Shown here: one piece after another, positions 1 through 11,180 of the stretch | Layout of the letters: every line of letters starts with the position of its first letter | How positions within the stretch are numbered: position 1 is the stretch's first letter | NCBI GenBank assembly: GCA_024362935.1 | Contig: JANCRA010000119.1 | Span: forward strand, 1,139,001 to 1,203,000 | Reading direction: 5' to 3' | DNA: 64,000 nucleotides | Origin: Setophaga petechia | Lineage: Eukaryota > Chordata > Aves > Passeriformes > Parulidae | Translations under genes and position numbers: made by a program | The notes under the pieces: generated by a model | Databases searched by the model: none | What the model was told of the DNA's origin: nothing | What the model saw: the letters and a program-made list of their open reading frames with translations, nothing else

Positions 1-677
1 AAAGCCATGCACAATTCCCTCTGGGGCACCAGGACCATCTCCTACTCAGGATGTGCTGCTCAGCTCTTTTTCTTTCTGTTCTTTATCACAGCAGGGCATT
101 CACTCCTGACCATCATGTGCTCTGACAGCTCTGTGTCCATCTGCAAACCCCTGCACTACGGGACCCTCCTGGGCAGCAGAGCTTGTGCCCACATGACAGC
201 AGCTGCCTGCACCAGTGCCTTTCTCCATGCTCTCATGCACACAGCTAATACATTTTCCCTGCCCCTGTGCCATAGCAATGCACTGGGCCAGTTCTTCTGT
301 GAGGTGCCACAGATCCTCAAGCTCTCCTGCTAACATTCCAACACTCTCAGGGAAGTTGGACTCATCACAGTTAGTGCTTCTTTGGTATTTGGTTGTTTTG
401 TGTTCATTGCTTTCTCCTACGTGCAGATCTTCAGGGCTGTGCTGAGGATCCCCTCTGAGAGAGAGTGCACAAAGCCTCTTCCACCTGCCTCCCTCACCTG
501 GCTGTGCTCTCCCTGTTTATCAGCACTGCCACATTTGCTCACCTGAAGCCCCCCTCCATGTCAGTTCTGTACTCAGTGGTGCCTCCAGCCCTGAACCCCC
601 TCATCTACAACCTGAGGAACCAGGAGCTCAAGGCTGCAGTGTGGAGACTGATGACTGGATGCTTTCAGGAGCATTAA
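1..677 (+). pseudogene. Olfactory receptor pseudogene, OR14-like, 5' cut by window edge
   Basis: Reads as the C-terminal two thirds of a seven-transmembrane odorant receptor of the type greatly expanded in birds. It starts at extracellular loop 1/TM3 (MHNSLW.. then SICKPLHYGTLL), continues through ANTFSLPLCH, FCEVPQILKLSC and SYVQIFRAVLRIPSE, and ends in PPALNPLIYNLRNQELKAAV. It is broken several ways. The usual DRY region after TM3 reads CSDSSVSIC. A TAA follows KLSC at 331-333. A one-base frameshift near 450-465 moves the reading to another frame (KASSTCLPHLAVLSLF). A few codons are missing before VLYSVVPPALNP. The 5' third lies outside the window. The receptor identity is firm from TM3, TM5-7 and NPLIY motifs; the subfamily is inferred. 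Confidence 0.9.
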
Positions 678-679
678 TC

Positions 680-2235
680 TGCTTGCCAGTTTCTGAAAAT
701 CACTTGTAATAAAATTCATCCTTAATACTTCTTATTGGTTTCAATTTGGCTGTTCTTTTTCTTTGTTTTAGTTTTTTTCATATTGTCCACAAAGGAATGT
801 CATGGTTTCTGCCGTTTCTCATTTTGTTTTTCACCATCTTCCCTGTGGCCACAGACTGAGTCAATGAGCTCTTGGTGCTTTTAAAGGAACTAAAAGATCT
901 CCCAGCAGAGATTCCCCTTTTGTTGCCTTCTCTGGAGCAGCAGCAGCAATGTCTGTGTGCAGAGCTGGGGGCAGATCAGTGCTGGCCCAGCAGCTGTGCC
1001 CAGCAGCAGCAGCACTTGGTGTTGCCAGTGCTGCTGCCGTGGCCCTGCCCCGCTGCCCTGCTGGCCCTGGTGTTGCTGTAGGGCCTGAGTGCTCTCGGGG
1101 CCGGGCACAGCCCTGGGGGTGGCAGTGCCGGGGCTGCAGCAGGGACAGGCCATGGGCACTGCTGGGGCAGCGCTGACGCCTCAGGCCAGGCCCTGGGGGC
1201 TCCAGGCTCCTTACCCAGGCTCTCTCAAGAACATGGCCAGGCCAATGCTCAGCACAGAAAACCCCCATGAGCAGCCCCAGGCTGGCCGTGGGCAGGCTGG
1301 GGACAAACAGCATGGCTGGGGCTCTGCAAGGGCCCTGGGGAGATGGGAAGGAGCAGCAGAGCAGGGGCTGATCCATCCCCAGTGCGCTGGACAGCCCAGG
1401 GCAGCGTCCCAGAGTGTCCTGATGGAGCTGCCAACAACATCCCCCCTCTGCAGCCCTGGCCTCTCCCCCAGCTCACACAGGTGCCCCATCCTTGCAGGCA
1501 CAGACATGGCAGCACTGGCTCAGCAGCCCCTGTTTGCATTGCACACAGCAGGGAGAGCACCCCCATGCTGTTGCTGTGAGACATGAACCCGAGGGAGCAC
1601 AAATGCCATCAGCCCCTGGGGCCAGCACGGGCTGGGGGACACCAGGGAAACCACTCAGCTTTGTCGTGGCCTCTGCAGTCAGCCAGAAAGTTTGTTCCCA
1701 TTAGCTGGGAGTTCCTGTCTCACTGCAGACGCTGCTGCTCAGAGCCAGGGCTGCCTGGCAGCCACTCCCAAAGTGCCCTGAGCATTTCCTTTGCTTCACC
1801 TTTGCTTTCTTTACTCTTCCCTTGTACAAATTTTTTCCTCTCTCCCACCCCTGTTCCCTCCCCTGCAAACAGCCCATCCCTGTTTGCCCTTCCCTCTCTG
1901 GCCCCACTCCCCATTGCAGTTCCTGACTTGGCCCCATGGGAACGTCCCTTGGGGAGCAGGATCATCCTACAAGTGCTGCAGGAATTGTCTGCAGGCTCCT
2001 GCAGTGCCTCCTGCTGCTCCCTTGCCAGAGGCACCCCAGGCCAGGGGGGCACATCTGGGCTGCTGTGTCTGCCTCTGGGGCTCCCTGTTCTGGGCAGTGA
2101 GGAGGAGCTGCAGAGGCTCTGCAGGACTGACAGGATGGGCTTTGGGCCTGGCAGGAGAAGCTGAGGGACCTGGGCTGCTGGAGCTGCTGAAGAGGAGGCC
2201 CAGGGCTCCTCCTGCAACTGCTCCAAGGGTGCTTT
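680..2235. other. No recognised gene; GC-rich spacer
   Basis: After the receptor an AT-rich 3' flank (to about 860) gives way to GC-rich sequence with short CAG/CTG-like runs near 935-1010. Several open frames exist on both strands but their composition follows GC content. One stretch on the minus strand near 1225-1310 (LGLLMGVFCAEHWPGHV) ends at a GTAAGG donor-like site, so a decayed exon cannot be excluded. I do not recognise it. Confidence 0.4.
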
Positions 2236-2237
2236 CA

Positions 2238-2865
2238 GAGAATCACAGAATCAGCAAGGGTAGAACAGGCCATTGAGATCATCAAGTCCAACCTGTGCCC
2301 TGACACCACTTTGTCTCCCCTGGGCCTCCTCTTCTCCAGGATAAACAACCCCAGCTCCCTCAGCTGCCATTTACAGCTCTTGTGCTCCAGATTCCTCCCC
2401 AGCCTTGTTGCCCTTCTCTGGACACACTCCAGCCCCTCCATGTCCTTCCTGAATTGGGGGCCCAGAACTGCAAACAGCACTCAAGGTGCTACCCAACCAG
2501 TGCTGAGCACAGGGGAAGAATCCCTGCCCTGCTCCTGCTGGCCACACCATTCCTGATCCAGGCCAGGAGCCATTGGCCTTCTTGCCCACCTGGGCACACT
2601 GCTGGCTTATGTCCAGCCTGCTGTCCATCAGTCCCTGCAGGTCCCTTTCTGCCTGGCTGCTCTCCAGCCACTCTGTCCCCAGCCTGTAGTGCTGCAGGGG
2701 TTGTTGTGGCCAACGTACAGGACCCGGAACTTGGACTTGTTAAACCTCACCTTGTTGGATTTGGGCCCTGGATCCAGCCTGTCCAGGGTCCTGTGCAGAG
2801 TCCTCCTACCCTCCAGCAGATCCACACTCACACCCAGCTTGGTGTCATCTGCAAATTTGGTGATT
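2238..2865 (-). mobile_element. CR1 non-LTR retrotransposon, 3' end (5'-truncated)
   Basis: The left edge has the AGAATCACAGAATC-type terminal repeat that marks CR1 3' ends read in reverse. The minus strand then encodes the C-terminal tail of the CR1 ORF2 polyprotein ([36 protein letters not shown]) at about 2300-2460. The right part, to the GGTGTCATCTGCAAATTTGG stretch, is the adjoining CR1-type sequence. 5' truncation is normal for this LINE. The frame is short and decayed, so the copy is inactive. Confidence 0.85.
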
Positions 2866-3169
2866 TTTTATTCTTTTTCACACATGTGATAATAATTTCC
2901 CCAAAATCATTAACATATTTCCCCTCCCCTTTACCCATGTGTTCTTCTGTCCTGGGGGTCTCTCTGGTGGTCCCTGGTGGTCGTGGACCTCAATGTTCCA
3001 GTGGGCCTGGCTGAGCTGGCAGGACACTGAGGCTGCTGAACTTCCAGTTCCCTTCTCAATGAGCACATTCTCCCTTACACACAATGGGCATTGTGTGGTT
3101 TGCACAGGCCTGGGGTTGTGGAGAACAAGCTCCAGGTGTCAGCTCAGCTGGTGGAGACAATTTATCATC

Positions 3170-3450
3170 TGGTAACATGAGGTCACAGAGTGGGCTATGA
3201 CATAACAGAGTGGGTCATGTGAGGTCATCGAGCAGCTGTGGCATCATAGATTGCCTCTGTGACATCACAGAGCCAACTGTGACATCATAGGGCAGAGGTC
3301 TGACATCACAGTACAGACTATGACACCACAGACTCTGGTGTGACATCAGAGAGCAGCTCTGTGACATTAGAGAGTGGTCTGTGACATCACAGAGCAGGCT
3401 GTGACATCCCAGAAGGGCTGTGTGACATCCCAGCAGGCCTGTGTCAGGTC
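3170..3450. repeat. TGACATCA-containing minisatellite, copy 1
   Basis: Degenerate tandem units of about 27-29 bp built on CTGTGACATCACAGAG. At least ten partial units are visible. Each carries TGACATCA or a one-base variant, which resembles the CRE/ATF site TGACGTCA. A second array lies at 16010-16360 and is followed by the same non-repetitive block as here, so the two loci are copies of one larger unit. Confidence 0.75.
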
Positions 3451-3960
3451 ACTGGGTTGGTCACTCTGCCCCAGCTCTCCCTCACAGTTTCTCCCAACAA
3501 GTCCAATGCTGTCCATGCCCAGCAGGGTCCCTGTCCCCCGGGATCTCCCCAGCCCACCTGGAGCCACAACCTCCACCAAAGAATGTTCCACAGGATCCAC
3601 TCCAGAGCCTGACATGGGGAAAAGGGACCAGGGCTGTGTGACCAGGACATCAAGGACGGGGATTATCCAGGTCATTGTGGCCTGGGTTGGGTTGCCCAGG
3701 GCAGGAAAGATGTCTGGCAGCTGGAGCAGGGTCTGGGAAGGGCCTCCAAGGTGGGGCTGGAGCCCTTGGGCTGTGAGCAGAGGCTGAGGGAGCTGGGCTT
3801 GTCCAGCCCACAGCAGGGAAGGCTGAGGGGCTCCTCATCCCAGCCTGGCAGTGCCAGTGAGGAGGGGATGGAGAACACAGAGCCAGGCTCTTCACCAGGC
3901 CTGGTGGGAGACAAAAGCCAATGGGTGTAAGGGGAAAGAGGGGAGATCAGCCAGGACAGG
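3451..3960. other. Block duplicated at 16361-16600, function unknown
   Basis: From the CTCTGCCCCAGC stretch through GTTCCACAGGATC and CCAGAGCCTGACA this block aligns by eye with 16361-16540. In both copies the minus strand keeps a similar short reading (SGSGVDPVEHSLVE here, SGSGVDLVEHPLGE there), which hints at an old coding or repeat origin. No intact frame is shared over the whole block. 3700-3960 has no recognised content. Confidence 0.4.
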
Positions 3961-4539
3961 AGATGAAATGAGTCAGGCTGGTTTCAGCATTTCCTCAACA
4001 CCAAACACAGCCTGACCTCCCTTCTCCATCCACCACTGACAGCTTTGCAAATCAGGAATTGTTTGAGCTGTTTTGCCCCCACACCAGGATGAGCATCCTG
4101 ATACAAGAACTTAATTCTGTTTATATCTATTACCACACTTGTCTAAAATTAATTTTAGTATGGAAATCACCTGTGAATGGTGCACTCATCAGACACTGCT
4201 GGGACATTGCACATAGCTCAGGGAAAAGTATGATTGTTATTAAATTTTGTCCTATTCAGCTATGGTCTGTTTGCCATGGAGAGAAACTTTCTGTTCCTCT
4301 GAGTCTCACCAGTTCCTGACCCCCAAAGGACACAAACCTCATGAGTTGTGGTTCCCACTCCAGTGGTGGCACTTGGAGCTCCCTCCATAGCCAGAGCAGA
4401 GCTCCCTTGTCCCAGAAAGTCCCCGGCAATGCAGGGATGAAGGAAACAGAACAGGTTGTGGGGATCAGGGCCAGGGCACAGCCAGGGATTTGGGGTGCTT
4501 GTGAGCCCAGGGCAGGACCTGGTCCCTGGCCCTGGTGAA
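3961..4539. other. No recognised gene
   Basis: Ordinary mixed-composition sequence. A minus-strand frame spans part of it but shows no motif, splice signals or similarity that I recognise. Confidence 0.35.
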
Positions 4540-4735
4540 CCTCATCCCATTGTCCTGGGCCCATGGCTCCAGTCTGTCCAGATCCCTCTGCAGAGCTTCC
4601 TGCCCTCCAGCACAGCCACACTCCCACCCAGCTTGGGCTCACCTGGGAACTCACTGAGGCTGCCCTTGATGGCCTCGTCCAGATCAGCAATAAAGAGATT
4701 TCACTGACCTGGCCCCAATCCTGACCCCTGGGGAC
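4540..4735 (-). mobile_element. CR1-type LINE fragment
   Basis: Short stretch with the reverse-strand CR1 phrases seen at 2740-2850: TCCAGTCTGTCCAGATCCC, CTGCCCTCCAGCACAGCCACA, ACTCCCACCCAGCTTGG, then the GACCCCTGGGGACACC ending. It lacks the 3' terminal repeat and any useful reading frame. Confidence 0.7.
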
Positions 4736-4796
4736 ACCCCTGGATGTGACTCCATTCCTCAGGTGCTGAGTGCCAGGGTTGGATAAGGGAAATGGT

Positions 4797-5523
4797 GGTG
4801 TGATAAATGAATATGATTCATGCTAACAATTGTAACTATATCCATATTTTAGAAAAAGTAACAGAGGGAAAGGATACGTAATTAGTGTCACAAACCAGAT
4901 GTTTTCAGACATTTATGAAAAAATAGGATACAGAATGTACTTTGAAATAAGTAAAATCCCAAAACAGAATAGGCCTTGGAATAATTAGAGAATTGGCCTT
5001 GAAATGGACAAACTTGGGAGGATGTAAGGTATCTATGAAATAATAAGGCTTTTTTTAAATATAATGCTGGCTTCTATAACACAAGACTTGAGGCGCTTGT
5101 GCAGCCTGTGGGGTTGTTCAAAGAACAGTTACCATGAGGAGAAGCCTTCGTCAGGTGCAACCACCAAAGAGCCAAAAGAGCCCTTAGCAACAGTGGGAGC
5201 ATGTGCTGTGGGGTGTGGTGATTTCAAGAATTGAAAATAGGAAGAGATTTACAGGAAAATATTGATGAGTATGTATTAGCATACAGTGTAGAAGTTGTGT
5301 TTGGATTCCTTTGTTTCTCATACATGAGGCAGGGTGAAAAGCCCTCCCTATACCCTGATCAATTGGTTTTGCTTATGCTTTATCAGAACCACTGCCAATT
5401 TTTTTTGTATCTGCTTGATTATATTGGATAGTATTATTTCATATAAAATTACTGCTTAATTAAAATAGCTATTAAATTCAACTTTGTTGTTTATTGAATT
5501 ATATAGGACTTCATTCATAACAG
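4797..5523 (+). mobile_element. Solo LTR, same family as 28882-29622
   Basis: Start (GATAAATGAATATGATTCATGC) and end (CATTCATAACA) match the start and end of the element at 28882-29622. Shared internal landmarks are a GTGCAGC/GTGCAC segment, AGAGCCTTCATCAG or GAAGCCTTCGTCAG, and a GAATTGAAAATRGGA box. No viral genes flank it, so it is a solo LTR. Boundaries are good to a few bases and no clean target duplication was found. Confidence 0.65.
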
Positions 5524-6780
5524 AGGGGAAGGGGTAGAAACAAAGTATGATTGATTGTCAGCCATAAAAGTCTTGATTTTCATATCTATTCAGACTGCAT
5601 GAGGAGGTGCTGGGGGTCAATATCAATTCGACATTGCTGATATCAATCTATAAAGAGGAAAAGAAAACAGGAAAAACAGTTCTCTTTGCATTGTTTTCAA
5701 TGAAGTATATTCACTTTGAATACATTTCTGAAATGTGTCTAATTAACCACAGAAGGATTGAAAACTTAGATAATTCCCACGGGCTTTTCTTGTTTGGGTG
5801 TTTTGAACAAAAGTTTAGGAACCTTTGTCACTGAATTCCTGAACTGAAGAGCTCAGCAATGAAGAGGCCTCTGGAATAGTGAAATTCATCTGCAATCTCC
5901 AAGTGGCTGAGGATCCATCCCCATCAGAGCAGCAATGAACAGAAATGGGCACAGCTTTGTGGCTGCCCCAGCTTTGGCATGGGCCCTGGGCCTGGAGCAG
6001 GAGCAGCTCTTGAGGGCCCCAAGGCCGGGGCTCTTGTGCTGCCCTGGGCAGATGGGATGGCAGCAGGGCTGCAGAGCTCTCAGCACCTCAGCCTGAGGGG
6101 AGCAGGGCAGCCAGGGAGCCTCCTTTGGCCTTGGCCCAGCACCTTCCCCCATGGCTGGGGCTGAGTCCTGTGGCAGCTGCAGCTGCTGCTGTGCCCTTGG
6201 CAGGGGCTGAGGCCGTGGGGCAGTGGCCAGAGCAGCCTGGCCTGAGCAGAGCTGTGGGGCCAGAGCTGGCTGGGCTGGGCTGGGGAGAGGCCCTTGGTGC
6301 TGCCCAGAGCTCAGGGCAGCTGGCAGAGCTTGCAGGGAGCTGGGCTGGGCTCAGAGAGCCTGGCCCAGAAACCGTCAGTGTCCATCTCAGCCTGGCTGAG
6401 CGTGCAGGGGCCAAGAAGAGCACCCAGGGTCCGCATGTTCTCTGTGTGAGAGCTGAGCTTGTGACCCCCTGAGGCCTCCCAAGTGCTGCGGCTACACCTC
6501 CAGCTCTAGAGGAGATGTGACAGATGGGAGCAGAGACAAATAATTCCCGCTGGATTCTTTATTGTGTTTACTTATACGGGTGACCTGGATCCATATGCAG
6601 AGGGAGTGTTTTGTGTCAGATAACACTGGTAAAGTGGTAAGAATAATATTTTTAGCTGAAAATAACATTTCATGCAGAATACACAATAAGAAAAAAAAGA
6701 CACATATGATCAGAACAGCATCTGAGGTTTTAGGGGCATGAGATTCATTGATGTTCCAGCAGTCACACCTGTTCAAACAC
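5524..6780. other. No recognised gene
   Basis: 5524-5880 is AT-rich with nothing recognisable. 5880-6480 is GC-rich with a minus-strand frame (KLCPFLFIAALMG at its end) of unknown meaning. 6490-6780 is AT-rich. Nothing here supports a gene call. Confidence 0.35.
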
Positions 6781-7512
6781 TTTTCTCAGGGCTTCCTTGA
6801 AATGAGAGGTGACCACCAGAGGCCAAGGCCAGCCAGAGCTCTCTGTCCTGCCAGTTTCTGTCTGGAAGAACCCTTGCCTATAGGGAATTTTTCAGGGGCA
6901 GTATCAATTTTAGCCGTGGGCACCTGGAAAGACGGACGGTTCTTTTCCACAGGAAGGAAAGCATGTGGCCTCAGTTCTCCAGGGGCTGATGAGAGGCAGC
7001 CCTCAACATTCCAAGATCACCTGGACCTGTCAGGTGGCCCCTGGGAGGCCAAGCCAGCCAGATCTGTTCCATCTTCCCTTGGTTTCACAGTGCTCTGCAG
7101 TGTCCCAATGTTCTCCTTGGTCTGCAGTGTCACAATGGCCCCTTCCTTCCATGAGGCCCCACAGGTCACAATGGCCCTTTGGTTCTGAGGGGCCCCACAG
7201 TGTCACAATGGTCTCCATGATTCCCTGGGGCCTTGCAATGCCACAATGCTCTTCATGGATCCATGGTGCCCCTCAGGATCAAAATAGCCCTTTGGCTCCA
7301 TGAGACCTTAAAATGCAACAATGGCCTCAGTCCCTTGGTTCCACGAGGCCCTGAAGTGTTACCATGGTTCCATAGAAAGGAAAGCATGGAGCCCCAGTGT
7401 TTCAGGGGCTGATGAATGGCAGCCACCAGAGGCTAAGACCAGCCAGATCTGTCTGTTCTGGCAGCTTTCATCTGGGAGCAACAGAATAAATATCTTGGAT
7501 TCTGTATCTCAG
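6781..7512. repeat. Tandem repeat block into which provirus A inserted (left side)
   Basis: Contains copies of a unit of roughly 210 bp (GAGGTGACCACCAGAGGCCAAG, TATAGGGAATTTT, CCATAGGAAGGAAAGCA, CAGTGTTTCAGGGGC) and a minisatellite at about 7080-7380 with units near 45-50 bp around CACAGTGTCACAATGG. The same units continue at 14372-15010, so provirus A split this array. The last five bases (CTCAG, 7508-7512) are the target-site duplication. Confidence 0.75.
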
Positions 7513-8139
7513 TGTACCGGTTTAGGGCAGATGTGGTAGAGGATTTTCAAAGGAGGGCCTCTCCAGAAAACAAACCCACACGGCCCTTCCCCCCTCAACT
7601 GGTTCAGGAAAAAAAAATTTCCTCGGAGAGAAGTGGAAAGAACCTGTTTATTTGACAGGCACAGCACCGCCAGCACACAAAATGAACAATACCGGATGAC
7701 ACCGCTCTGAAAAAGATGACAAATTCAGACAGTCTCTCTCTCGGGGGTGGGATGGTCGCTCTGTCCTCAGTCCCTCCGGCGCTGGGGCAGCTGCTGCAGC
7801 CACAAGGTGTGAACTTTCGGTGTTTCCCAGGTCCCAGTCCGGAGCAGGTTCGGGATGGTCAGAGAAAAAAAGGAGAAACAGTCCAGGAAGAAATTTGGAC
7901 TGTTTAGCTAAACTAGCTAGGAGCCAAAGCAAGCAGGAGCGAAGCAAGCAAGAGCAAGCGAGCGAGAGAGAAAGAGAGAAAACCAAAGCAGCAAAAGCCC
8001 AAAACCTCTCTGTCCCAGCCAGGCTGATAAGAAAACCAAAACAAAACTTTCACTCTTCAGGGCCACTCTTAAAGGTACAGAACATAATATCCAACATTGA
8101 CAGAACACACGAATGGGGATACAACGTCACCCCAGGACA
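7513..8139 (-). repeat. 3' LTR of provirus A
   Basis: 627 bp, TG...CA ends, near-identical to 13744-14371. A minus-strand AATAAA lies in the CCTGTCAAATAAACAGG stretch at about 7640-7660 and would be the polyadenylation signal. Differences from the 5' LTR include GATGTGG/GATTTGG near the start and CACACGAATG/CACATGAATG near the end. Confidence 0.95.
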
Positions 8140-8162
8140 TTCCACCCCTTATCCCCATATCA
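8140..8162 (-). other. Polypurine tract of provirus A
   Basis: On the minus strand a purine-rich run (GGGGATAAGGGGTGGAA) ends exactly at the 3' LTR boundary, the position where second-strand DNA synthesis is primed. Confidence 0.75.
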
Positions 8163-8447
8163 TCAACATACTACCACACATCATGCAGTTAGTCACACAA
8201 AATTCCCATCTGTTCCCCCAAAATTTACAAGCAATACCCATCATGCCCTCATCACATCCCCACACTGGACCACTGAATCCAGGCCCTATACTACAGAGCT
8301 GCAGGATTCCCCCCTTTCACTTTATTCGCTCAAAGCTCCATCTATCACTTGCTCAGACCTTTGGCACTTGCACATTTCCTTCTCCATCTTCCACTTGCCC
8401 AGACCTTCAACACTTACACAATTCCTTCTATCTCATGTCTGTATGGT

Positions 8448-11111
8448 TTAATGTACAGACAATGGCAGTACCATCCAATGAACAGTGATATTGCATACCA
8501 TTCTCACCCCACAATCAGATCTCCCTGAGGTACACACCGTGTTGTTCCATCTCTTTGCATTATCCACCATGTGCAACCTGGTCCCTTGAATGGGTTTGTC
8601 TGTACTCGAGGCAGAATTGATCCATACAGCCTTCCCTAACAAACCTCTGACATGTACCACTGGGACTTTATCTCCATCTATTACATTCAGGGACTCAGAC
8701 TGGGCAGGACCTGCTCGGTTGGTGGAACCTCGGGTGTTAACCAACCAGGTGGCCTTTGCTAAATGCTGCTCCCAGTTTTTGAAAGACCCTCCACCCAAGG
8801 CTTTCAACTGGGTTTTTAGCAGTCCATTGTACCTCTCTACTTTTCCTGCAGCTGGTGCATGGTAGGGGATATGGTACACCCACTCAATGCCATGTTCCCT
8901 AGCCCAGGTGTTGATAAGGCTGTTCTTGAAATGAGTCCCATTGTCTGACTCAATCCTCTCAGGGGTACCATGTCTCCACAGAACTTGCTTTTCAAGGCCC
9001 AGGATGGTGTTCCGGGCCGTAGCATGAGACACAGGATAGGTTTCCAACCATCCAGTGGTGGCTTCCACCATTGTGAGCACGTAGCGCTTGCCCTGGCGTG
9101 TCTGGGGCAGGGTGATGGAGTCAATCTGCCACGCCTCCCCATACTTGTACTTAGACCACCGCCCACCATACCACAGGGGCTTCACTCGCTTGGCCTGCTT
9201 GATGGCAGCACACGTCTCACAGTCGTGGATGACCTGAGAAATACTGTCCATGGTTAGATCCACCCCTCGGTCTCTTGCCCACTTATAGGTGGCATCTCTG
9301 CCCTGATGGCCTGAGGCATCATGGGCCCATCGAGCTAGGAATAACTCTCCCTTGTGTTCCCAATCTAAGTCTATCTTGGACACCCCTATCTTTGCAGCCT
9401 GATCTACCTGCTCATTGTTTTGGTGCTCCTCATTGGCTCTACTCTTGGGGACATGGGCATCTACTTGACGGACTTTCACAGGTAGCCTCCCTACCCTGGT
9501 AGCAATGTCTTTCCACTCTTCAGCAGCCCAAATTGGTTTTCCTCTATGCTGCCAGTTAGCCTCTTTCCACCTCTCCAGCCATCCCCACAGAGCATTGGCT
9601 ACCATCCGTGAATCAGTATAGAGGTAGAGCTTTGGCCACTTCTCTCTTTCAGCAATGTGCAGGGCCAGTTGAACGGCTTTGAGTTCCGCAAGTTGACTTG
9701 ATCCACCTTCTCCTTTAGTGGCCTCTGCGACCTGTCGTGTGGGGCTCCATACAGCTGCTTTCCACTTCCGGTTCATCCCTATGATGCGACAGGAACCATC
9801 AGTGAAAAGAGCGTAGCATGTTTCCTCTGGGGGCAGTTGGTTATATGGGGGAGCCTCTTCAGCCCGTGTCACTGGTTCTTCTTCTTCATCTGTGGCACCA
9901 AAATTCTCACATTCAGGCCAATTTGTAATTACCTCCAAAATCCCAGGGCGATTCAGTTTACCTATACGGGCGCGCTGAGTGATAAGAGCAATCCACTTGC
10001 TCCATGTGGCACTGGTGGCATGGTGAGTGGAAGGAACCTTGCCTTTGAACATCCACCCCAGCACCGGTAGTCGGGGTGCCTGGAGGAGTTGTGCTTCTGT
10101 GCCAATCACCTCTGAGGCAGCCTGGACTCCTTCACAGGCAGCCAAGATTTCCTTCTCTGTTGGAGTGTAGTTGGCTTCGGACCCTCTGTATCTTCGACTC
10201 CAAAATCCCAGTGGTCGACCCTGAGTCTCCCCAGGCACCTTCTGCCAAAGGCTCCAGGACAAGCCATGGGTCCCGGCTGCAGAGTAGAGCATGTTCTTCA
10301 CATCTGGTCCTGTCCTGACCGGGCCAAGAGCTACTGCATGAGCAATCTCCTGCTTAATCTGGACAAAGGCTTGTTGCTGCTCAGGACCCCACTGGAAATT
10401 GTTCTTCTTGCGGGTGACCAGGTAAAGAGGGCTCACAATCTGACTATACTCAGAAATATGCATCCTCCAAAAGCCTATGGCACCTAGGAAAGCTTGTGTC
10501 TCTTTCTTATTGGTGGGTGGAGACATTGCCGTGATCTTGTTGATAACGTCTGTAGGAATCTGACGCCGTCCGTCTTGCCACTTCACTCCTAGGAACTGAA
10601 TCTCACGAGCTGGTCCCTTTACTTTGCTCTTTTTAATGGCAAAACCAGCTCCCAAGAGGATTTGGATGATTTCCTTTCCTTTCTCAAACACTTCCGCAGC
10701 TGTGTTCCCCCACACAATGACGTCATCAATATATTGCAGATGTTCTGGAGCCTCACCCTTTTCTAGTGCAGTCTGGATCAGTCCATGGCAGATGGTGGGA
10801 CTGTGCTTCCACCCCTGGGGCAATCGGTTCCAGGTATACTGCACTCCCCTCCATGTGAAAGGGAACTGAGGCCTGCATTCTGCTGCCAAAGGAATGGAGA
10901 AAAATGCATTGGCAATGTCTATAATGGCGTACCACCTTGCTGCCTTGGACTCCAGCTCGTACTGGAGCTCTAATATGTCTGGCACGGCAGCACTTAGTGG
11001 TGGAGTCACTTCATTCAATGCACGGTAGTCCACAGTCAATCTCCATTCTCCTTCAGATTTACGCACAGGCCAAATGGGGCTGTTGAAGGGTGAGTGGGTC
11101 TTGCTGACCAC
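8448..11111 (-). CDS. pol: Pol of ERV A: reverse transcriptase, RNase H and integrase
   Basis: An 887-codon open frame. RT occupies roughly residues 1-240: first catalytic Asp at 65 (IIDIANAF), LPQG at 97-100, YIDD at 127-130. A connection region follows. RNase H is at about 430-575 with Asp438 (TDGS), Glu476 and Asp500. Integrase follows: H597, H602, C631 and C634 form the zinc site, and Asp664, Asp723 and Glu759 give a D,D35E core. About 120 residues remain before the stop and no env or dUTPase reading follows. The reported start is simply the first Met after two in-frame TGA codons just upstream (about 11120-11175); the natural frame is continuous with protease. All core catalytic residues are present, so this is the best preserved gene in the window, but it lacks its own start. 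Confidence 0.93.
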   Translation of the reverse strand: MVSKTHSPFNSPIWPVRKSEGEWRLTVDYRALNEVTPPLSAAVPDILELQYELESKAARWYAIIDIANAFFSIPLAAECRPQFPFTWRGVQYTWNRLPQGWKHSPTICHGLIQTALEKGEAPEHLQYIDDVIVWGNTAAEVFEKGKEIIQILLGAGFAIKKSKVKGPAREIQFLGVKWQDGRRQIPTDVINKITAMSPPTNKKETQAFLGAIGFWRMHISEYSQIVSPLYLVTRKKNNFQWGPEQQQAFVQIKQEIAHAVALGPVRTGPDVKNMLYSAAGTHGLSWSLWQKVPGETQGRPLGFWSRRYRGSEANYTPTEKEILAACEGVQAASEVIGTEAQLLQAPRLPVLGWMFKGKVPSTHHATSATWSKWIALITQRARIGKLNRPGILEVITNWPECENFGATDEEEEPVTRAEEAPPYNQLPPEETCYALFTDGSCRIIGMNRKWKAAVWSPTRQVAEATKGEGGSSQLAELKAVQLALHIAEREKWPKLYLYTDSRMVANALWGWLERWKEANWQHRGKPIWAAEEWKDIATRVGRLPVKVRQVDAHVPKSRANEEHQNNEQVDQAAKIGVSKIDLDWEHKGELFLARWAHDASGHQGRDATYKWARDRGVDLTMDSISQVIHDCETCAAIKQAKRVKPLWYGGRWSKYKYGEAWQIDSITLPQTRQGKRYVLTMVEATTGWLETYPVSHATARNTILGLEKQVLWRHGTPERIESDNGTHFKNSLINTWAREHGIEWVYHIPYHAPAAGKVERYNGLLKTQLKALGGGSFKNWEQHLAKATWLVNTRGSTNRAGPAQSESLNVIDGDKVPVVHVRGLLGKAVWINSASSTDKPIQGTRLHMVDNAKRWNNTVCTSGRSDCGVRMVCNITVHWMVLPLSVH

Positions 11112-11180
11112 CCCTTGGCTCTCCAGCTCTCAGATCATCTTATGGATGGGGATCACAGCATCTCGAGTAGTTCTATACTG

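Noticed and set aside
8590..10973. Plus-strand frames inside ERV A pol
   Set aside because: Antisense shadows of the 887-codon pol frame with no motifs of their own.
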